Part shown: positions 1-9,184 of the stretch, in pieces
Numbering within the stretch: position 1 is the stretch's first letter
Layout of the letters: every line of letters begins with the position of its first letter
Source: 34-65-8 sp046294735
Lineage (GTDB): Bacteria; Pseudomonadota; Alphaproteobacteria; Sphingomonadales; Sphingomonadaceae
Assembly (NCBI GenBank): GCA_046294735.1
Contig: JBKBKB010000003.1
Coordinates: 62,001 to 126,000 of the forward strand
Reading direction: 5' to 3'
Length of the DNA stretch: 64,000 nucleotides
Notes under the pieces: generated by a model
What the model saw: the letters and a program-made list of their open reading frames with translations, nothing else
Told to the model about the DNA's origin: nothing
The model's database searches: none
Translations under genes and position numbers: made by a program

Positions 1-709
1 CTGCGCCGTGCATCAGCGGGCTAAGCAGCAACAAGGGGGCATTGCTGGCCGGATGGTCCGGGCCGATCCGCGCCGCTTCGGCCACATGGCTTTTCAGCGA
101 TTCGGCAACGAATGGCGGCTCTCCCGGCGCGCGCATCCATGTCGCCACCCCGAACGCCTGCCACGCCGCGCCGTGCGGCCACATCACCGCCTTGGGCATC
201 CCCGTGGTCCCGCCGGTCGCGGTGTAGAACAGCGCATCGGGATCGCGGTGGACAGCAAAGCCGGGGGGCGGGGGTGTTTGGCACAGCTTCTGCCAGTCTG
301 TATCGGCAGGGTCGGCGATCACCGGATCGAGCGCACCAGCGGGCATTGCCCCGGCGGCAAGATCGGCAAACTCACGCTCGACGAACAGTGCCTTCAGGGC
401 GAAGCGAGCGAAGATGTCCGCCAGTTCGCGTTCCTTGTAGTGGTAATTCACGTTGACCGGGATCACGCCCGCCTTGGCGCAGCCAAAATAGGCCAGCATG
501 TATTCCGGACGATTGCGCTGCATCTGCCCGGCGGCATCGCCGGGCCTCAGCCCGCGTGCGGCAAGCCCGGCAGCGATCCGGTCGGTCAGCATGTCGAATT
601 CGGCCCAGGTCACCAGCCGGTTGCCGTGGAGCAGCGCGGGCCGGTGCGGGCCGATCGCCTTGGCCAGCGCCTTCAATGCCAGCCCGAAATTCTCGCCCTG
701 CCAGACCAT
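1..709 (-). CDS. AMP-dependent acyl-CoA synthetase, N-terminal part (cut by window edge)
   Basis: The reverse strand encodes 236 residues from an ATG at 709 to the window edge with no stop. The product belongs to the acyl-adenylate-forming family, which joins a carboxylic acid to CoA through an acyl-AMP intermediate. The family phosphate-binding motif is visible as YTATGGTTGMPK at residues 162-173, preceded by the usual N-terminal domain with RNRPEYMLAYFGCAKAG near 66-81. The C-terminal lid domain lies outside the window. It is divergent from the short-chain dehydrogenase at 857, and the pair could work in fatty-acid or aromatic-acid breakdown. The substrate cannot be told from this fragment. 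Confidence 0.88.
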   Translation of the reverse strand, partial: MVWQGENFGLALKALAKAIGPHRPALLHGNRLVTWAEFDMLTDRIAAGLAARGLRPGDAAGQMQRNRPEYMLAYFGCAKAGVIPVNVNYHYKERELADIFARFALKALFVEREFADLAAGAMPAGALDPVIADPADTDWQKLCQTPPPPGFAVHRDPDALFYTATGGTTGMPKAVMWPHGAAWQAFGVATWMRAPGEPPFVAESLKSHVAEAARIGPDHPASNAPLLLLSPLMHGA

Positions 710-856
710 CGTTCATTCCCCTTCCGAAACCGGCGGTTACCTGCATCGCGTGGCTGCGGTCCACTGGCATAGGCGCTTGGCCGCTTACCCCACTTCCGCA
801 ACCAGCCGATCATCTGTAGCGTGACCGCTCTGACCGCAAAAGAACAGGATACCGCC

Positions 857-1612
857 GTGGCGTTTTCATTCGAACTGACCGGGCGCACGGCTCTGGTTAC
901 CGGCGCTTCCTCTGGCCTCGGCGAACGGTTCGGGCGCATCCTGGCCGCTTCCGGCGCGAAAGTGGCGCTGGCTGCCCGCCGGACCGACCGGCTGGAGGCG
1001 CTGGCGGACCGGATCGGGCCCACCGCAGCCGCCGTGCAGATGGACGTCGCGCGCGAAGCGGATGTGATTGCGGGCTACGACGCAGCTGAATCGGCCTTCG
1101 GCACGGTCGTCGATACTGTGGTTGCCAACGCCGGGATCGACGGTGCGGGGCTCGCCACTGACATGACCGAGGACGCCATCGCGCACACCCTCAACGTCAA
1201 TCTCAAGGGCACGATCCTGACTGCACGCGAAGGCGCCAGACGGATGATCGCAGGGGGTGTCACCAAGGGGCGGATCGTGCTGATCGCCTCGATCACCGCA
1301 TTCGAGCCCTCCCCCGGCCTGGTCGCCTACAGCGCCAGCAAGGCGGGCGTGGTACAGGCTGGCCGGACTCTGGGGCGCGAATGGGCGCGCAAGGGAATCT
1401 GCGTCAACACCATCTCGCCCGGCTATATCCGCACCGCGATCAACGACGCCTGGTTCGATACCGAACCAGGCCAGGCACAGATCGCCCGCTTTCCGCGCAA
1501 ACGCCTGATGGGCCAGGACGGCCTCGACGCCATGTTGCTGTTCTTGTGTTCCGACGCAGCGGAATTCGTTACCGGTGCCGACTTCGTGCTTGACGACGGA
1601 CAGACTCTGTAG
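857..1612 (+). CDS. SDR family NAD(P)-dependent oxidoreductase
   Basis: Classical short-chain dehydrogenase/reductase of 251 residues with one Rossmann domain. The cofactor motif TGASSGLG is at residues 15-22, NAG at 91-93, and the catalytic set is Ser145, Tyr158 and Lys162 (YSASK). The C-terminus, with VTGADFVLDDGQTL, is typical of the FabG-like group. I chose the GTG at 857 because AGGA sits seven bases before it and the protein then starts directly at the first strand; a GTG at 821 would add 12 residues and has no ribosome site. The substrate is unknown. The divergent acyl-CoA synthetase suggests a 3-hydroxyacyl substrate, but that is inference. Confidence 0.9.
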   Translation: MAFSFELTGRTALVTGASSGLGERFGRILAASGAKVALAARRTDRLEALADRIGPTAAAVQMDVAREADVIAGYDAAESAFGTVVDTVVANAGIDGAGLATDMTEDAIAHTLNVNLKGTILTAREGARRMIAGGVTKGRIVLIASITAFEPSPGLVAYSASKAGVVQAGRTLGREWARKGICVNTISPGYIRTAINDAWFDTEPGQAQIARFPRKRLMGQDGLDAMLLFLCSDAAEFVTGADFVLDDGQTL

Positions 1613-1670
1613 CGCCAGCCCGCCACGCGAAGGCCTGGCCGCTGACGGGGCAGGCGGGGTTCTGAAATAC

Positions 1671-1745
1671 TGGTGCTGCTGGGGAGGATTGAACTCCCGA
1701 CCTCACCCTTACCAAGGGTGCGCTCTACCACTGAGCTACAGCAGC
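1671..1745 (-). tRNA. tRNA-Thr (anticodon GGT)
   Basis: Read on the reverse strand, the 75 bases fold as a complete cloverleaf: 7-bp acceptor stem GCTGCTG/CAGCAGC, a 4-bp D stem (GCTC/GAGC), 5-bp anticodon stem CACCC/GGGTG with loop TTGGTAA, and a 5-bp T stem GGGAG/CTCCC with loop TTCAATC. The anticodon is GGT, so it reads ACC and ACT threonine codons. The 3' CCA is encoded. No integrase or attachment-site duplication is visible beside it. Confidence 0.97.
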
Positions 1746-1836
1746 GCTCCGAAAGAGTGCGCGCCTATTGTCGCGGGCGCAGGCATTGTCAAGCGCGGGC
1801 TTGAAGCGGGCGCGCCTTGGGGGCAAGGCGTTTCGC

Positions 1837-1998
1837 ATGAGTGGACTGGAGGGCAAGAATCTGTCGCGAGAAGAGCGCCTCGCCGCCAAGCTGCGTGAGA
1901 ACCTGCGCCGCCGAAAGGCACAGGCCCGGGCACTGGATGGCGCGATGGATGGCGAATCGCACGAAAGCGGACTTCCCAAACCGGGCAACGCGGGCTAA
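1837..1998 (+). CDS. Small basic hypothetical protein
   Basis: 53-residue product. The central part, around residues 9-31, is very rich in Arg, Lys and Glu (REERLAAKLRENLRRRKAQAR) and should form one amphipathic, positively charged helix; the tail is Gly/Pro-rich. I have a memory of similar short proteins upstream of gpmA in sphingomonads but cannot name a family. The ATG at 1837 is preferred because the helix follows it closely and upstream residues look non-coding. It ends 35 bases before gpmA and may share its transcript. The function is unknown; RNA binding is possible from charge alone. Confidence 0.6.
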   Translation: MSGLEGKNLSREERLAAKLRENLRRRKAQARALDGAMDGESHESGLPKPGNAG

Positions 1999-2033
1999 CC
2001 CGCCCTGCTCCCGACCCAGCCGGAGCCTCACAC

Positions 2034-2720
2034 GTGCCAACCCTGATCCTCGTCCGCCATGGCCAGAGCCAATGGAACCTCGAAAACCGCTTCACCGGCT
2101 GGTGGGATGTCGACTTGACCGAGAAGGGCATGGCCGAAGCCATCGCGGCGGGTGAACTGCTGGCGCACAAGGGCATCCTGCCGACCCGGGCCTTCACTTC
2201 GCTCCAGACCCGCGCGATCAAGACCCTCAACCTGGCGCTGGAAGCCTGCGGGCGGCTGTGGATCCCGGTCACCAAGGACTGGCGCCTGAACGAGCGGCAC
2301 TATGGCGGGCTGACCGGGCTCGACAAGCAGGAGACGCGCGAGCGGCATGGCGAGGAGCAGGTCCACGTCTGGCGCCGCAGCTTCGACGTGCCGCCCCCGC
2401 CGATGGAGGTGGGCAGCACCTTCGACCTCGCCGCCGACCCGCGCTATGCCGGGATCGACGTGCCGCAGACCGAGAGCCTGAAGCTGACCATCGAGCGGGT
2501 GCTGCCATATTGGAAAGCAGAAATCCTGCCTGTCCTGGCGAGCGGAGAGACGGTGATCATCTCCGCCCATGGCAACAGCCTGCGGGCATTGGTCAAGCAC
2601 CTCTCAGGCATTTCGGACGAGGACATTACCGATCTCGAAATCCCGACCGGCCAGCCGATTGTTTACACGTTCGATGCCAAGATGCAGCCGGGCGAACGGT
2701 GCTACCTGAAGGACCTGTAA
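2034..2720 (+). CDS. gpmA: 2,3-bisphosphoglycerate-dependent phosphoglycerate mutase
   Basis: 228-residue glycolytic enzyme interconverting 3- and 2-phosphoglycerate in the cytosol. The histidine phosphatase signature RHGQSQWN is at residues 8-15, with His9 the phosphorylated residue. NERHYGGLTG follows near residue 85, and the second catalytic His lies in SAHGNSLRALVKHL near 180. Length and motifs fit the dPGM (GpmA) class rather than a generic histidine phosphatase. Translation begins at GTG 2034, with GGAG eight bases upstream. purE begins one base after its stop, so this gene probably heads the purine/folate/flavin run. Confidence 0.96.
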   Translation: MPTLILVRHGQSQWNLENRFTGWWDVDLTEKGMAEAIAAGELLAHKGILPTRAFTSLQTRAIKTLNLALEACGRLWIPVTKDWRLNERHYGGLTGLDKQETRERHGEEQVHVWRRSFDVPPPPMEVGSTFDLAADPRYAGIDVPQTESLKLTIERVLPYWKAEILPVLASGETVIISAHGNSLRALVKHLSGISDEDITDLEIPTGQPIVYTFDAKMQPGERCYLKDL

Positions 2721-2721
2721 G

Positions 2722-3225
2722 ATGAACCAAGGGGGAGCAAAGGTCGCTGCGCAAGTCGCAATCGTGATGGGCAGCCAGTCCGACTGGCCGACCATGCGCT
2801 GCGCCGCGCAGGCGCTGGACGAGCTGGGCGTGGCCTATGACGCCCGGATCGTCTCGGCCCACCGCACGCCCGACCGGATGTTCGCCTTTGCCCGCAGCGC
2901 CGAAGCAGACGGCTTCCGGATCATCATCGCCGGGGCCGGAGGCGCGGCGCACCTGCCCGGAATGATTGCCGCGCTGACCCACCTGCCGGTGCTGGGCGTG
3001 CCGGTGCAGTCGAAGGCATTGTCCGGACAAGACAGCCTGCTGTCGATCGTCCAGATGCCCGCCGGGGTGCCAACCGCGACCTTCGCCATTGGCGAACCGG
3101 GGGCGACCAACGCGGGCCTGTTCGCCGCCGCGATCCTAGCTCTGGAGGACGAAAGCCTGTCGCAGCGCTTGCAGGCCTGGCGCAATGCCCGGCGCGACGG
3201 GGTGGCGGAGCGGCCGCAGGACTGA
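2722..3225 (+). CDS. purE: N5-carboxyaminoimidazole ribonucleotide mutase
   Basis: 167-residue class I PurE, which moves the carboxyl group of N5-CAIR to carbon 4 to give CAIR in de novo purine synthesis. Recognisable elements are MGSQSDWPTM near residue 13, SAHRTPDRM with the catalytic His near 46-54, and AGGAAHLPGM near 74-83. It works as an octamer in the cytosol. Its stop overlaps the start of purK by one base (TGATG), consistent with translational coupling of the two enzymes that replace the vertebrate one-step AIR carboxylase. Confidence 0.96.
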   Translation: MNQGGAKVAAQVAIVMGSQSDWPTMRCAAQALDELGVAYDARIVSAHRTPDRMFAFARSAEADGFRIIIAGAGGAAHLPGMIAALTHLPVLGVPVQSKALSGQDSLLSIVQMPAGVPTATFAIGEPGATNAGLFAAAILALEDESLSQRLQAWRNARRDGVAERPQD

Positions 3226-4283
3226 TGCTGAAGCCCGGCAGCACCATTGGCATTCTCGGCGGCGGCCAGCTCGGCCGGATGCTGGCCATGGCCGCTGCCC
3301 AGCTCGGCTATCGCTGCATTGCCTATGCACCGGAAAAGGACCCGGTGGCAGGCGATGTCTGCGCCGACCTGTTCACCAATGACTGGCACGATGCCAAGGC
3401 GATGGCCGCCTTCGCCCAGAAGTGCGACGTGATCACCTGGGAGTTCGAAAACGTCCCGGTTGAACCAATTGTGCCGCTGGGAAAGCGGCTGGCGATGCCC
3501 CCGCGCGCACTCGAAACCGCGCAAGACCGTGTGCTGGAAAAGCGTTTTGTCGAGAACCTCGGCGGGCGGCCTGCGCCGTGGAAAGCGGTCGATGATCGGG
3601 GTGACCTGATGGAAGCGATCGAGCGGATCGGCACCCCCGGGATACTGAAGACCCGGCGTGATGGCTATGACGGCAAGGGACAGTGGCGCATGGCTTGTGC
3701 CCGCGATGCCGAAGGGTTCAATCGCACCGGCACCCCGCTGGTCTACGAAGGGCTGGTGACGTTCGAAGCCGAATTCTCGGTTATCCTGGTGCGCGGCAAG
3801 GACGGCGCGGTGCGGTTCTGGGACAGCCCGCACAATGTGCACGAGAACGGCATCCTCGCCCGCTCCAGCCTGCCCGCCCCGGCGGTGGTGACCGAGCAGG
3901 TTGCGCAGGCGCGGGAGCTGGCCCGGCAAGTGGCTGATGCGCTGGGGTATGTCGGGGTTTTAACGTGCGAGTTTTTCGCCACCAGGCAAGGCCCAGTGTT
4001 CAACGAAATGGCGCCGCGGGTGCACAATTCGGGCCACTGGACCATCGAGGGTGCGGCCACCAGCCAGTTCGAGAACCACGTCCGGGCGATCTGCGGTTTG
4101 CCGCTGGGCGACACCCGCACCACCGGCACTGCCATCACCATGGACAACGTGATCGGCAAGGCTGCGGCAAAGGCGCACGAATTTCTGGCCGATCCCGACG
4201 CCCACCTGCACCTCTACGGCAAGAGCGCCGCGCGCGAGGGGCGCAAGATGGGCCACGTGACGCGCGTCAGGCACGACAGATGA
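3225..4283 (+). CDS. purK: 5-(carboxyamino)imidazole ribonucleotide synthase
   Basis: 352-residue ATP-grasp enzyme converting AIR, bicarbonate and ATP to N5-CAIR, the PurE substrate. The N-terminus has GGGQLGRMLAMAAAQLG near residues 11-27, followed by KTRRDGYDGKGQW in the ATP-grasp region near 141-153 and the catalytic stretch FNEMAPRVHNSGHWT near 259-273. Length is normal. It starts inside the purE stop codon and its own stop overlaps the folA start by four bases, so it sits in the middle of a coupled run. Confidence 0.96.
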   Translation: MLKPGSTIGILGGGQLGRMLAMAAAQLGYRCIAYAPEKDPVAGDVCADLFTNDWHDAKAMAAFAQKCDVITWEFENVPVEPIVPLGKRLAMPPRALETAQDRVLEKRFVENLGGRPAPWKAVDDRGDLMEAIERIGTPGILKTRRDGYDGKGQWRMACARDAEGFNRTGTPLVYEGLVTFEAEFSVILVRGKDGAVRFWDSPHNVHENGILARSSLPAPAVVTEQVAQARELARQVADALGYVGVLTCEFFATRQGPVFNEMAPRVHNSGHWTIEGAATSQFENHVRAICGLPLGDTRTTGTAITMDNVIGKAAAKAHEFLADPDAHLHLYGKSAAREGRKMGHVTRVRHDR

Positions 4284-4768
4284 GCGCCGCCGTCCGCCCC
4301 GGCCTGTTCCTGATCATGGCCCGCGCCGCCAACGGAGTGATTGGCCGAGATGGGGCGATGCCGTGGCACCTGCCGGCAGACCTCAAGCGGTTCAAGGCGC
4401 TGACTATCGGCAAGCCGATGATCATGGGCCGCAAGACCTTTGACAGCTTGCCCGGCCTGCTGCCGGGGCGGAGGCACGTGGTGCTGACCCGCAAGCGTGA
4501 TTGGCAAGCAGAAGGGGTGGACGTTGCCTGGGGCGTGGAGGAAGCACTCACGCTCGCCGGGCCGGGTGACGTCGCGGTGATCGGCGGGGCGGAGGCCTAT
4601 CGCCTGTTCCTGCCGCTGGCCGAACGAATCGAGCTGACCCAGCTCCACGCGGAATATGCGGGCGATGCCATGATCGACCCGCCGGGCCGGGACTGGGCCG
4701 AGGCCGCGCGCGAGGAACACGAAGGCTTCGCCTTCGTGACCTTCCTTCGCTCAGGCGCCGCAGCATGA
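4280..4768 (+). CDS. folA: Dihydrofolate reductase
   Basis: 162-residue NADPH-dependent reductase making tetrahydrofolate from dihydrofolate. The family landmarks are ANGVIGRDGAMPWHLPADL near residues 14-32, including the Trp and the substrate-binding Asp, and MGRKTFDSLPGLLPGRRHVV near 49-68, followed by the cofactor loop VIGGAEAY. The ATG at 4280 overlaps the purK stop (ATGA), and a larger in-frame extension upstream is only shadow sequence from purK. A chromosomal housekeeping copy is likely, given the purine and flavin neighbours and no mobile elements. Confidence 0.95.
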   Translation: MSAAVRPGLFLIMARAANGVIGRDGAMPWHLPADLKRFKALTIGKPMIMGRKTFDSLPGLLPGRRHVVLTRKRDWQAEGVDVAWGVEEALTLAGPGDVAVIGGAEAYRLFLPLAERIELTQLHAEYAGDAMIDPPGRDWAEAAREEHEGFAFVTFLRSGAAA

Positions 4769-5703
4769 GGTTCCTCGACCACCGCGAACCACTGCCCGAA
4801 CCCCTGCGCGGGGCGATTGTCGCGCTGGGCAACTTTGACGGGTTCCACCTCGGCCATCAGGCGGTGGCGGGCGAGGCGGTTGCCTGGGCGCGGGCCGAGG
4901 GCCGCCCGGCCATTGTCGCCACCTTCGACCCGCATCCGGTGCGCTTCTTCCGGCCCGAGATCGCCCCGTTCCGCCTGACCACGCTGGAGCAGCGGCAGGA
5001 GCTGTACCTCGCCGCCGGGGCCACCGCGATGCTGGTGTTCCACTTCGACGCCGCGCTGGCCGGGACCACGGCGGAACAATTCGTGCGAGGCATTCTCGGC
5101 CAGCATCTCGGCGCGGCGGGGGTTGTCACTGGCGAGGATTTCACCTTCGGCAAGGGTCGCGGCGGCAATGTCGAGGTGCTGCGCGCCATCGGGGCGGAAG
5201 CCGGGATCAAGAACCGCACGGTCGGCCCGGTGATGGACCATGGTGCGCCCGTATCCTCCAGCCGGGTGCGCGATGCCCTGCGCGCCGGCGATCCGCAGGA
5301 AGCCGCGCGGCTGCTGACCCGCCCGTTCGCGATCAGAGGCGTGGTCGAGCATGGCGACAAGCGCGGGCGGACCATCGGCTATCCCACCGCCAACCTCGCG
5401 ATCGAAAACTACCTGCGCCCGCGCTACGGCATCTACGCGGTGACCGGCCGGGTGCTGGCGAGCGGCGAGGTGCTAAAAGGTGCGGCCAATATCGGCGTAC
5501 GCCCGCAGTTCGATCCGCCCAAGGAGCTGCTGGAGCCGCATTTCTTCGACTTTGCGGGTGACCTCTACGGGCAGGAAATCGAGATCGCCTTCCATCACTT
5601 CCTGCGCCCCGAGGCAAAGTTCGACAGCCTCGAGGCGCTGATCGCGCAGATGGACAAGGATTGCGCGGAGGCGCGGCGGCTTCTAAGCGCGCCGGAGCCA
5701 TGA
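4765..5703 (+). CDS. ribF: Bifunctional riboflavin kinase / FAD synthetase
   Basis: 312-residue bifunctional enzyme making FMN from riboflavin and then FAD. The N-terminal nucleotidyltransferase domain carries GNFDGFHLGHQ near residues 21-31 and VSSSRVRDAL near 163-172. The C-terminal kinase domain carries GYPTANLAI near 206-214. Length matches the common bacterial RibF. It is joined to both neighbours by ATGA overlaps. ribF followed by ileS and lspA is a widespread gene order in proteobacteria, which supports the call. Confidence 0.96.
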   Translation: MRFLDHREPLPEPLRGAIVALGNFDGFHLGHQAVAGEAVAWARAEGRPAIVATFDPHPVRFFRPEIAPFRLTTLEQRQELYLAAGATAMLVFHFDAALAGTTAEQFVRGILGQHLGAAGVVTGEDFTFGKGRGGNVEVLRAIGAEAGIKNRTVGPVMDHGAPVSSSRVRDALRAGDPQEAARLLTRPFAIRGVVEHGDKRGRTIGYPTANLAIENYLRPRYGIYAVTGRVLASGEVLKGAANIGVRPQFDPPKELLEPHFFDFAGDLYGQEIEIAFHHFLRPEAKFDSLEALIAQMDKDCAEARRLLSAPEP

Positions 5704-8645
5704 CCGAACCAACCAAGCGCGATTACCGCGACACCGTCTTCCTGCCGAAGACCGAGTTTCCGATGAAGGCCGGCCTCCCGCAGAAGGAGCCGGGTATGGC
5801 TGCGCGCTGGGAGGCCGAAGGGCTCTACCAGCAGCTGCGCGAGAGCCGTGCCGGGCGCGAGACGTTTATCCTCCATGACGGACCGCCTTATGCCAATGGA
5901 GACATGCACATTGGGCATGCGCTCAACCATGTGCTCAAGGACATGGTCTGCCGCACGCAGAACCTGCTCGGCAAGGACGCGCCCTATGTGCCGGGGTGGG
6001 ATTGCCACGGACTGCCGATCGAATGGAAGGTCGAGGAAGCCTACCGCAAGGCGAAGAAGGCCAAGCCGGTGCTCAGCGGCGCTGGGCGCGACGAGGCACA
6101 GGTCAGGGCGTTCCGCGACGAATGCCGCGCCTATGCCCAAGGCTGGGTCGATACCCAGCGCGAGCAATTGAAGCGCCTCGGCATCATGGGCGACTGGGAC
6201 AATCCCTACCTCACCATGCAGAAGGACAGCGAGGCGATCATCGTCGCCGAACTGCTCAAGCTGGCCGAAGCAGGCACCCTCTATCGCGGCGCCAAGCCGG
6301 TGATGTGGAGCCCGGTCGAGGAAACCGCGCTGGCGGAAGCGGAGGTCGAGTACGAGGATATCGTCTCCACGCAGATCGACGTTGCGTTCGAAGTCAGCAA
6401 AGGCAACGGGCATTCGATCTTCCCGGGGCAGAAGATCATCGTTTGGACGACCACACCGTGGACAATCCCGGTCAACCAGGCCGTGGCGTACAATCCCGAC
6501 CTGCAATATGTGCTGATCGACTATTCAGGCCACGACGATGCAGGCGAATATCAACTGGTTACATTCCTCGTCGCGCGTGACTTGGCCAACAGCGTGTCCG
6601 AACGGATAGGGCGCCTGTTCGGCACTGACGGGACATGGGGGATGGGTTCCGGAATCTATTCCGGGCGCGATTTCGAAGGCATTGAACTGCGTCATCCCAT
6701 GCATCACCTTGGCGGCTTTTTCGAACGCCCACGTCCGATCTTGCCGGGCAATTTTGTCACCAGCGATGCAGGCACCGGATTTGTTCACTTGGCCCCCGAC
6801 CATGGCGAGGACGACTTCGAGCTGTGCAAGGCGCATGGCATCGAGCCGGTTTTCGCGGTGCGGGGCGACGGGCGTTATCGCGATGACTGGGCCTGGCTCG
6901 GCGCGCACGACGAGCGGCGCATGTCGGTCATCAACCCCAAGTTCAACGCGCCTGATGGCCCGATCTGTTCAGACCTAAGGCAAGCAGGCGCACTGCTGGC
7001 AGCGAGCGCGGACTACCAGCACTCCTACCCGCATTCGTGGCGTTCCAAGGCCAAGGTGATCTTCCGTGCTACGGCGCAGTGGTTCGTGCCGATGGACCGC
7101 CCGCTAACCCACCTGCCCGCCAAGACTCCGGCGGAAAAGGCATGGGAAAGCGAAGGCGGCAGGGTACACCCGGCAGACGAGACGCTGTGCGCCTCCCCCA
7201 GCCTGCGCGAAGCAGCCCTCAGCGAAATCGAGCGGGTCCGCTTCTTCCCCGAAAAAGGCCGCAACCGGATCGGCAGCATGGTCGCCGGGCGGCCCGACTG
7301 GGTGCTGAGCCGCCAGCGCGCCTGGGGCGTGCCGATCACGCTGTTCGTGCGCCCAGACGGCACCTATCTCAACGATCCGGCGGTCAACGCCCGCATCGTC
7401 GCCGCCGTGCGCGAGGAAGGCATGGACGCGTGGAATAGTGCCAACAAGGCCGCGTTCCTCGGCCCTGACCACAACCCCGACCAGTTCGAGATGGTCACCG
7501 ACATTCTCGACGTGTGGTTCGATTCGGGCACCACCCATGCCTTCGTGCTCGAATCCGGCCGCTGGCCCGCGCTGCGCTGGCCCGCCGATCTTTACCTCGA
7601 AGGCAGCGACCAGCACCGGGGCTGGTTCCAGTCCAGCCTGCTCGAAAGCTGCGCCACCCGCGGCCGCGCGCCCTATGACCAGGTGCTGACCCATGGCTTC
7701 ACCATGGCCAGCGACGGGCGCAAAATGTCCAAGAGCCTCGGCAATACCATCGATCCCAACAAGGTGATGGAGAACTACGGCGCGGATATCATCCGGCTGT
7801 GGGCGCTGTCGGTCGATTTCACTGAAGACCACCGGATCGGTGACGAGATCCTCAAAGGCGTGGGCGACCAGTACCGCAAGCTGCGCAACACCTTCCGCTA
7901 CCTGCTCGGCGCGCTCGACGGGTTCAGCGAGGCGGAGCGGGTAACGGATGTCGCCGGGATGCCGGAGCTGGAGCGTTATGTCCTGTCGCTGCTCGGCGAG
8001 GTGGATGCGGCCCTGCGGCAGGCGGCGCTGGAGTATGACTTCAACAACTATGTCCGCACACTGAGCGACTTCTGCAACGAAGACCTCTCCGCGTTCTTCT
8101 TCGATATCCGCAAGGATTGCCTCTATTGCGACGCGGCAAATGATCCCAAGCGGATGGCCTATCGCACCGTGCTCGACACGCTGTTCCACGCGCTGGTGCG
8201 CTACGCCGCGCCGGTGCTGGTGTTCACCGCAGAGGAAGTGTGGGGCACACGCTATCCCGAGGGAGGGAGCGTGCACCTGCTGGAGTGGCCGGAATTGCCA
8301 ACGGTTGAGGCGGATACAGCGCGCTGGCAGGCGCTGCGCGCCTTGCGCGTGGCGGTGACCGAAGCGATCGAACCGCTCCGCCGGGACAAGGCAATCCGCT
8401 CCGGCCTTGAGGCACTCGTCACCCTTCCGGCCGATGTCGCGCCGGAAGGGGTGGATGACGCCGCGCTGGCCGAACTGTTCATCACCGCTACAGTCACGCG
8501 CGGGCAAGCGGATGGAGTGACCGTCACCCCCACCACCGACCACAAATGCGGCCGTTGCTGGCGCCACCTGCCCGAAGTGGCGGAAGACGGCGCTTTGTGC
8601 CATCGCTGCGACAGCGTGGTCGGCACGATGGGAGAGGCAGCATGA
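5700..8645 (+). CDS. ileS: Isoleucyl-tRNA synthetase
   Basis: 981-residue class Ia synthetase charging tRNA-Ile. The ATP-binding HIGH motif is in DMHIGHALNHV near residues 68-78. The editing domain shows the threonine-rich WTTTPWTIPVNQAV near residues 248-261. The KMSKS motif is in GRKMSKSLGNTIDP near 674-687. A C-terminal zinc finger (CGRCW...CHRC) is complete. The chosen ATG overlaps the ribF stop; a longer upstream extension would run into ribF and lacks family similarity. Its stop overlaps the lspA start by four bases. Confidence 0.97.
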   Translation: MTEPTKRDYRDTVFLPKTEFPMKAGLPQKEPGMAARWEAEGLYQQLRESRAGRETFILHDGPPYANGDMHIGHALNHVLKDMVCRTQNLLGKDAPYVPGWDCHGLPIEWKVEEAYRKAKKAKPVLSGAGRDEAQVRAFRDECRAYAQGWVDTQREQLKRLGIMGDWDNPYLTMQKDSEAIIVAELLKLAEAGTLYRGAKPVMWSPVEETALAEAEVEYEDIVSTQIDVAFEVSKGNGHSIFPGQKIIVWTTTPWTIPVNQAVAYNPDLQYVLIDYSGHDDAGEYQLVTFLVARDLANSVSERIGRLFGTDGTWGMGSGIYSGRDFEGIELRHPMHHLGGFFERPRPILPGNFVTSDAGTGFVHLAPDHGEDDFELCKAHGIEPVFAVRGDGRYRDDWAWLGAHDERRMSVINPKFNAPDGPICSDLRQAGALLAASADYQHSYPHSWRSKAKVIFRATAQWFVPMDRPLTHLPAKTPAEKAWESEGGRVHPADETLCASPSLREAALSEIERVRFFPEKGRNRIGSMVAGRPDWVLSRQRAWGVPITLFVRPDGTYLNDPAVNARIVAAVREEGMDAWNSANKAAFLGPDHNPDQFEMVTDILDVWFDSGTTHAFVLESGRWPALRWPADLYLEGSDQHRGWFQSSLLESCATRGRAPYDQVLTHGFTMASDGRKMSKSLGNTIDPNKVMENYGADIIRLWALSVDFTEDHRIGDEILKGVGDQYRKLRNTFRYLLGALDGFSEAERVTDVAGMPELERYVLSLLGEVDAALRQAALEYDFNNYVRTLSDFCNEDLSAFFFDIRKDCLYCDAANDPKRMAYRTVLDTLFHALVRYAAPVLVFTAEEVWGTRYPEGGSVHLLEWPELPTVEADTARWQALRALRVAVTEAIEPLRRDKAIRSGLEALVTLPADVAPEGVDDAALAELFITATVTRGQADGVTVTPTTDHKCGRCWRHLPEVAEDGALCHRCDSVVGTMGEAA

Positions 8646-9184
8646 GCGTGGTCTGGCGCAACCGGCTGATCGGGCTCGCGCTCGCCTTCGCGATCTATGT
8701 GGTAGACCAGTTGCTCAAGAGCCACGTGGTCGACACCCTGGGCATGAAGCTGGGCGATTCGATCGAACTGGTTTCGTTCTTCAATTTCACCCTGACCCAC
8801 AATTACGGCATCTCATTGGGCATGTTCCAGGCGACTTCGATGGAGATGCGCTGGATCCTGGTGGCGGTGACCGGGCTAATTGCGCTGGTAGTGACGGTGT
8901 GGATGCTGCGCGAGCACAAGCTGGGCGATATTCTCGGCCTTTCGCTGATCCTCGGCGGCGCGCTCGGAAACATCCGGGATCGCTATGCGCTGGGCTATGT
9001 AGTCGACTTTGCCGACCTCCATTTTGGCGACTTCCGGCCCTTCCTGATCTTCAACGTGGCAGACGCGGCGATTACCATCGGCGTGGTGATTATCCTTGCC
9101 CGTTCCTTCCTTGTGCGCGAAAAAGCGCCTAATCCTGATGAACAACCGGCCACCGAGGCCGCGGAGAACGGCACCCATGCGTAA
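8642..9184 (+). CDS. lspA: Lipoprotein signal peptidase (signal peptidase II)
   Basis: 180-residue inner-membrane aspartyl protease that removes signal peptides from diacylglyceryl prolipoproteins. Four hydrophobic segments are visible. The two catalytic Asp residues lie in GNIRDRYALGYVVDF and FNVADAAITIG in the C-terminal half. The region usually written NxGAAFS in the family reads NYGISLGMF here, a mild departure. It is coupled to ileS by an ATGA overlap and overlaps the next gene by eight bases. That next gene encodes a lipoprotein, which is a plausible substrate. Confidence 0.95.
   Translation: MSVVWRNRLIGLALAFAIYVVDQLLKSHVVDTLGMKLGDSIELVSFFNFTLTHNYGISLGMFQATSMEMRWILVAVTGLIALVVTVWMLREHKLGDILGLSLILGGALGNIRDRYALGYVVDFADLHFGDFRPFLIFNVADAAITIGVVIILARSFLVREKAPNPDEQPATEAAENGTHA

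Noticed and set aside
1671..1745. tRNA-Thr as an integration site for a mobile element
   Set aside because: No integrase, direct repeat of the tRNA end or change in gene content is visible around it.
7104..8603. 499-residue open frame antisense to ileS
   Set aside because: Shadow of ileS; composition is typical of a reverse-complement frame and no ribosome site is present.
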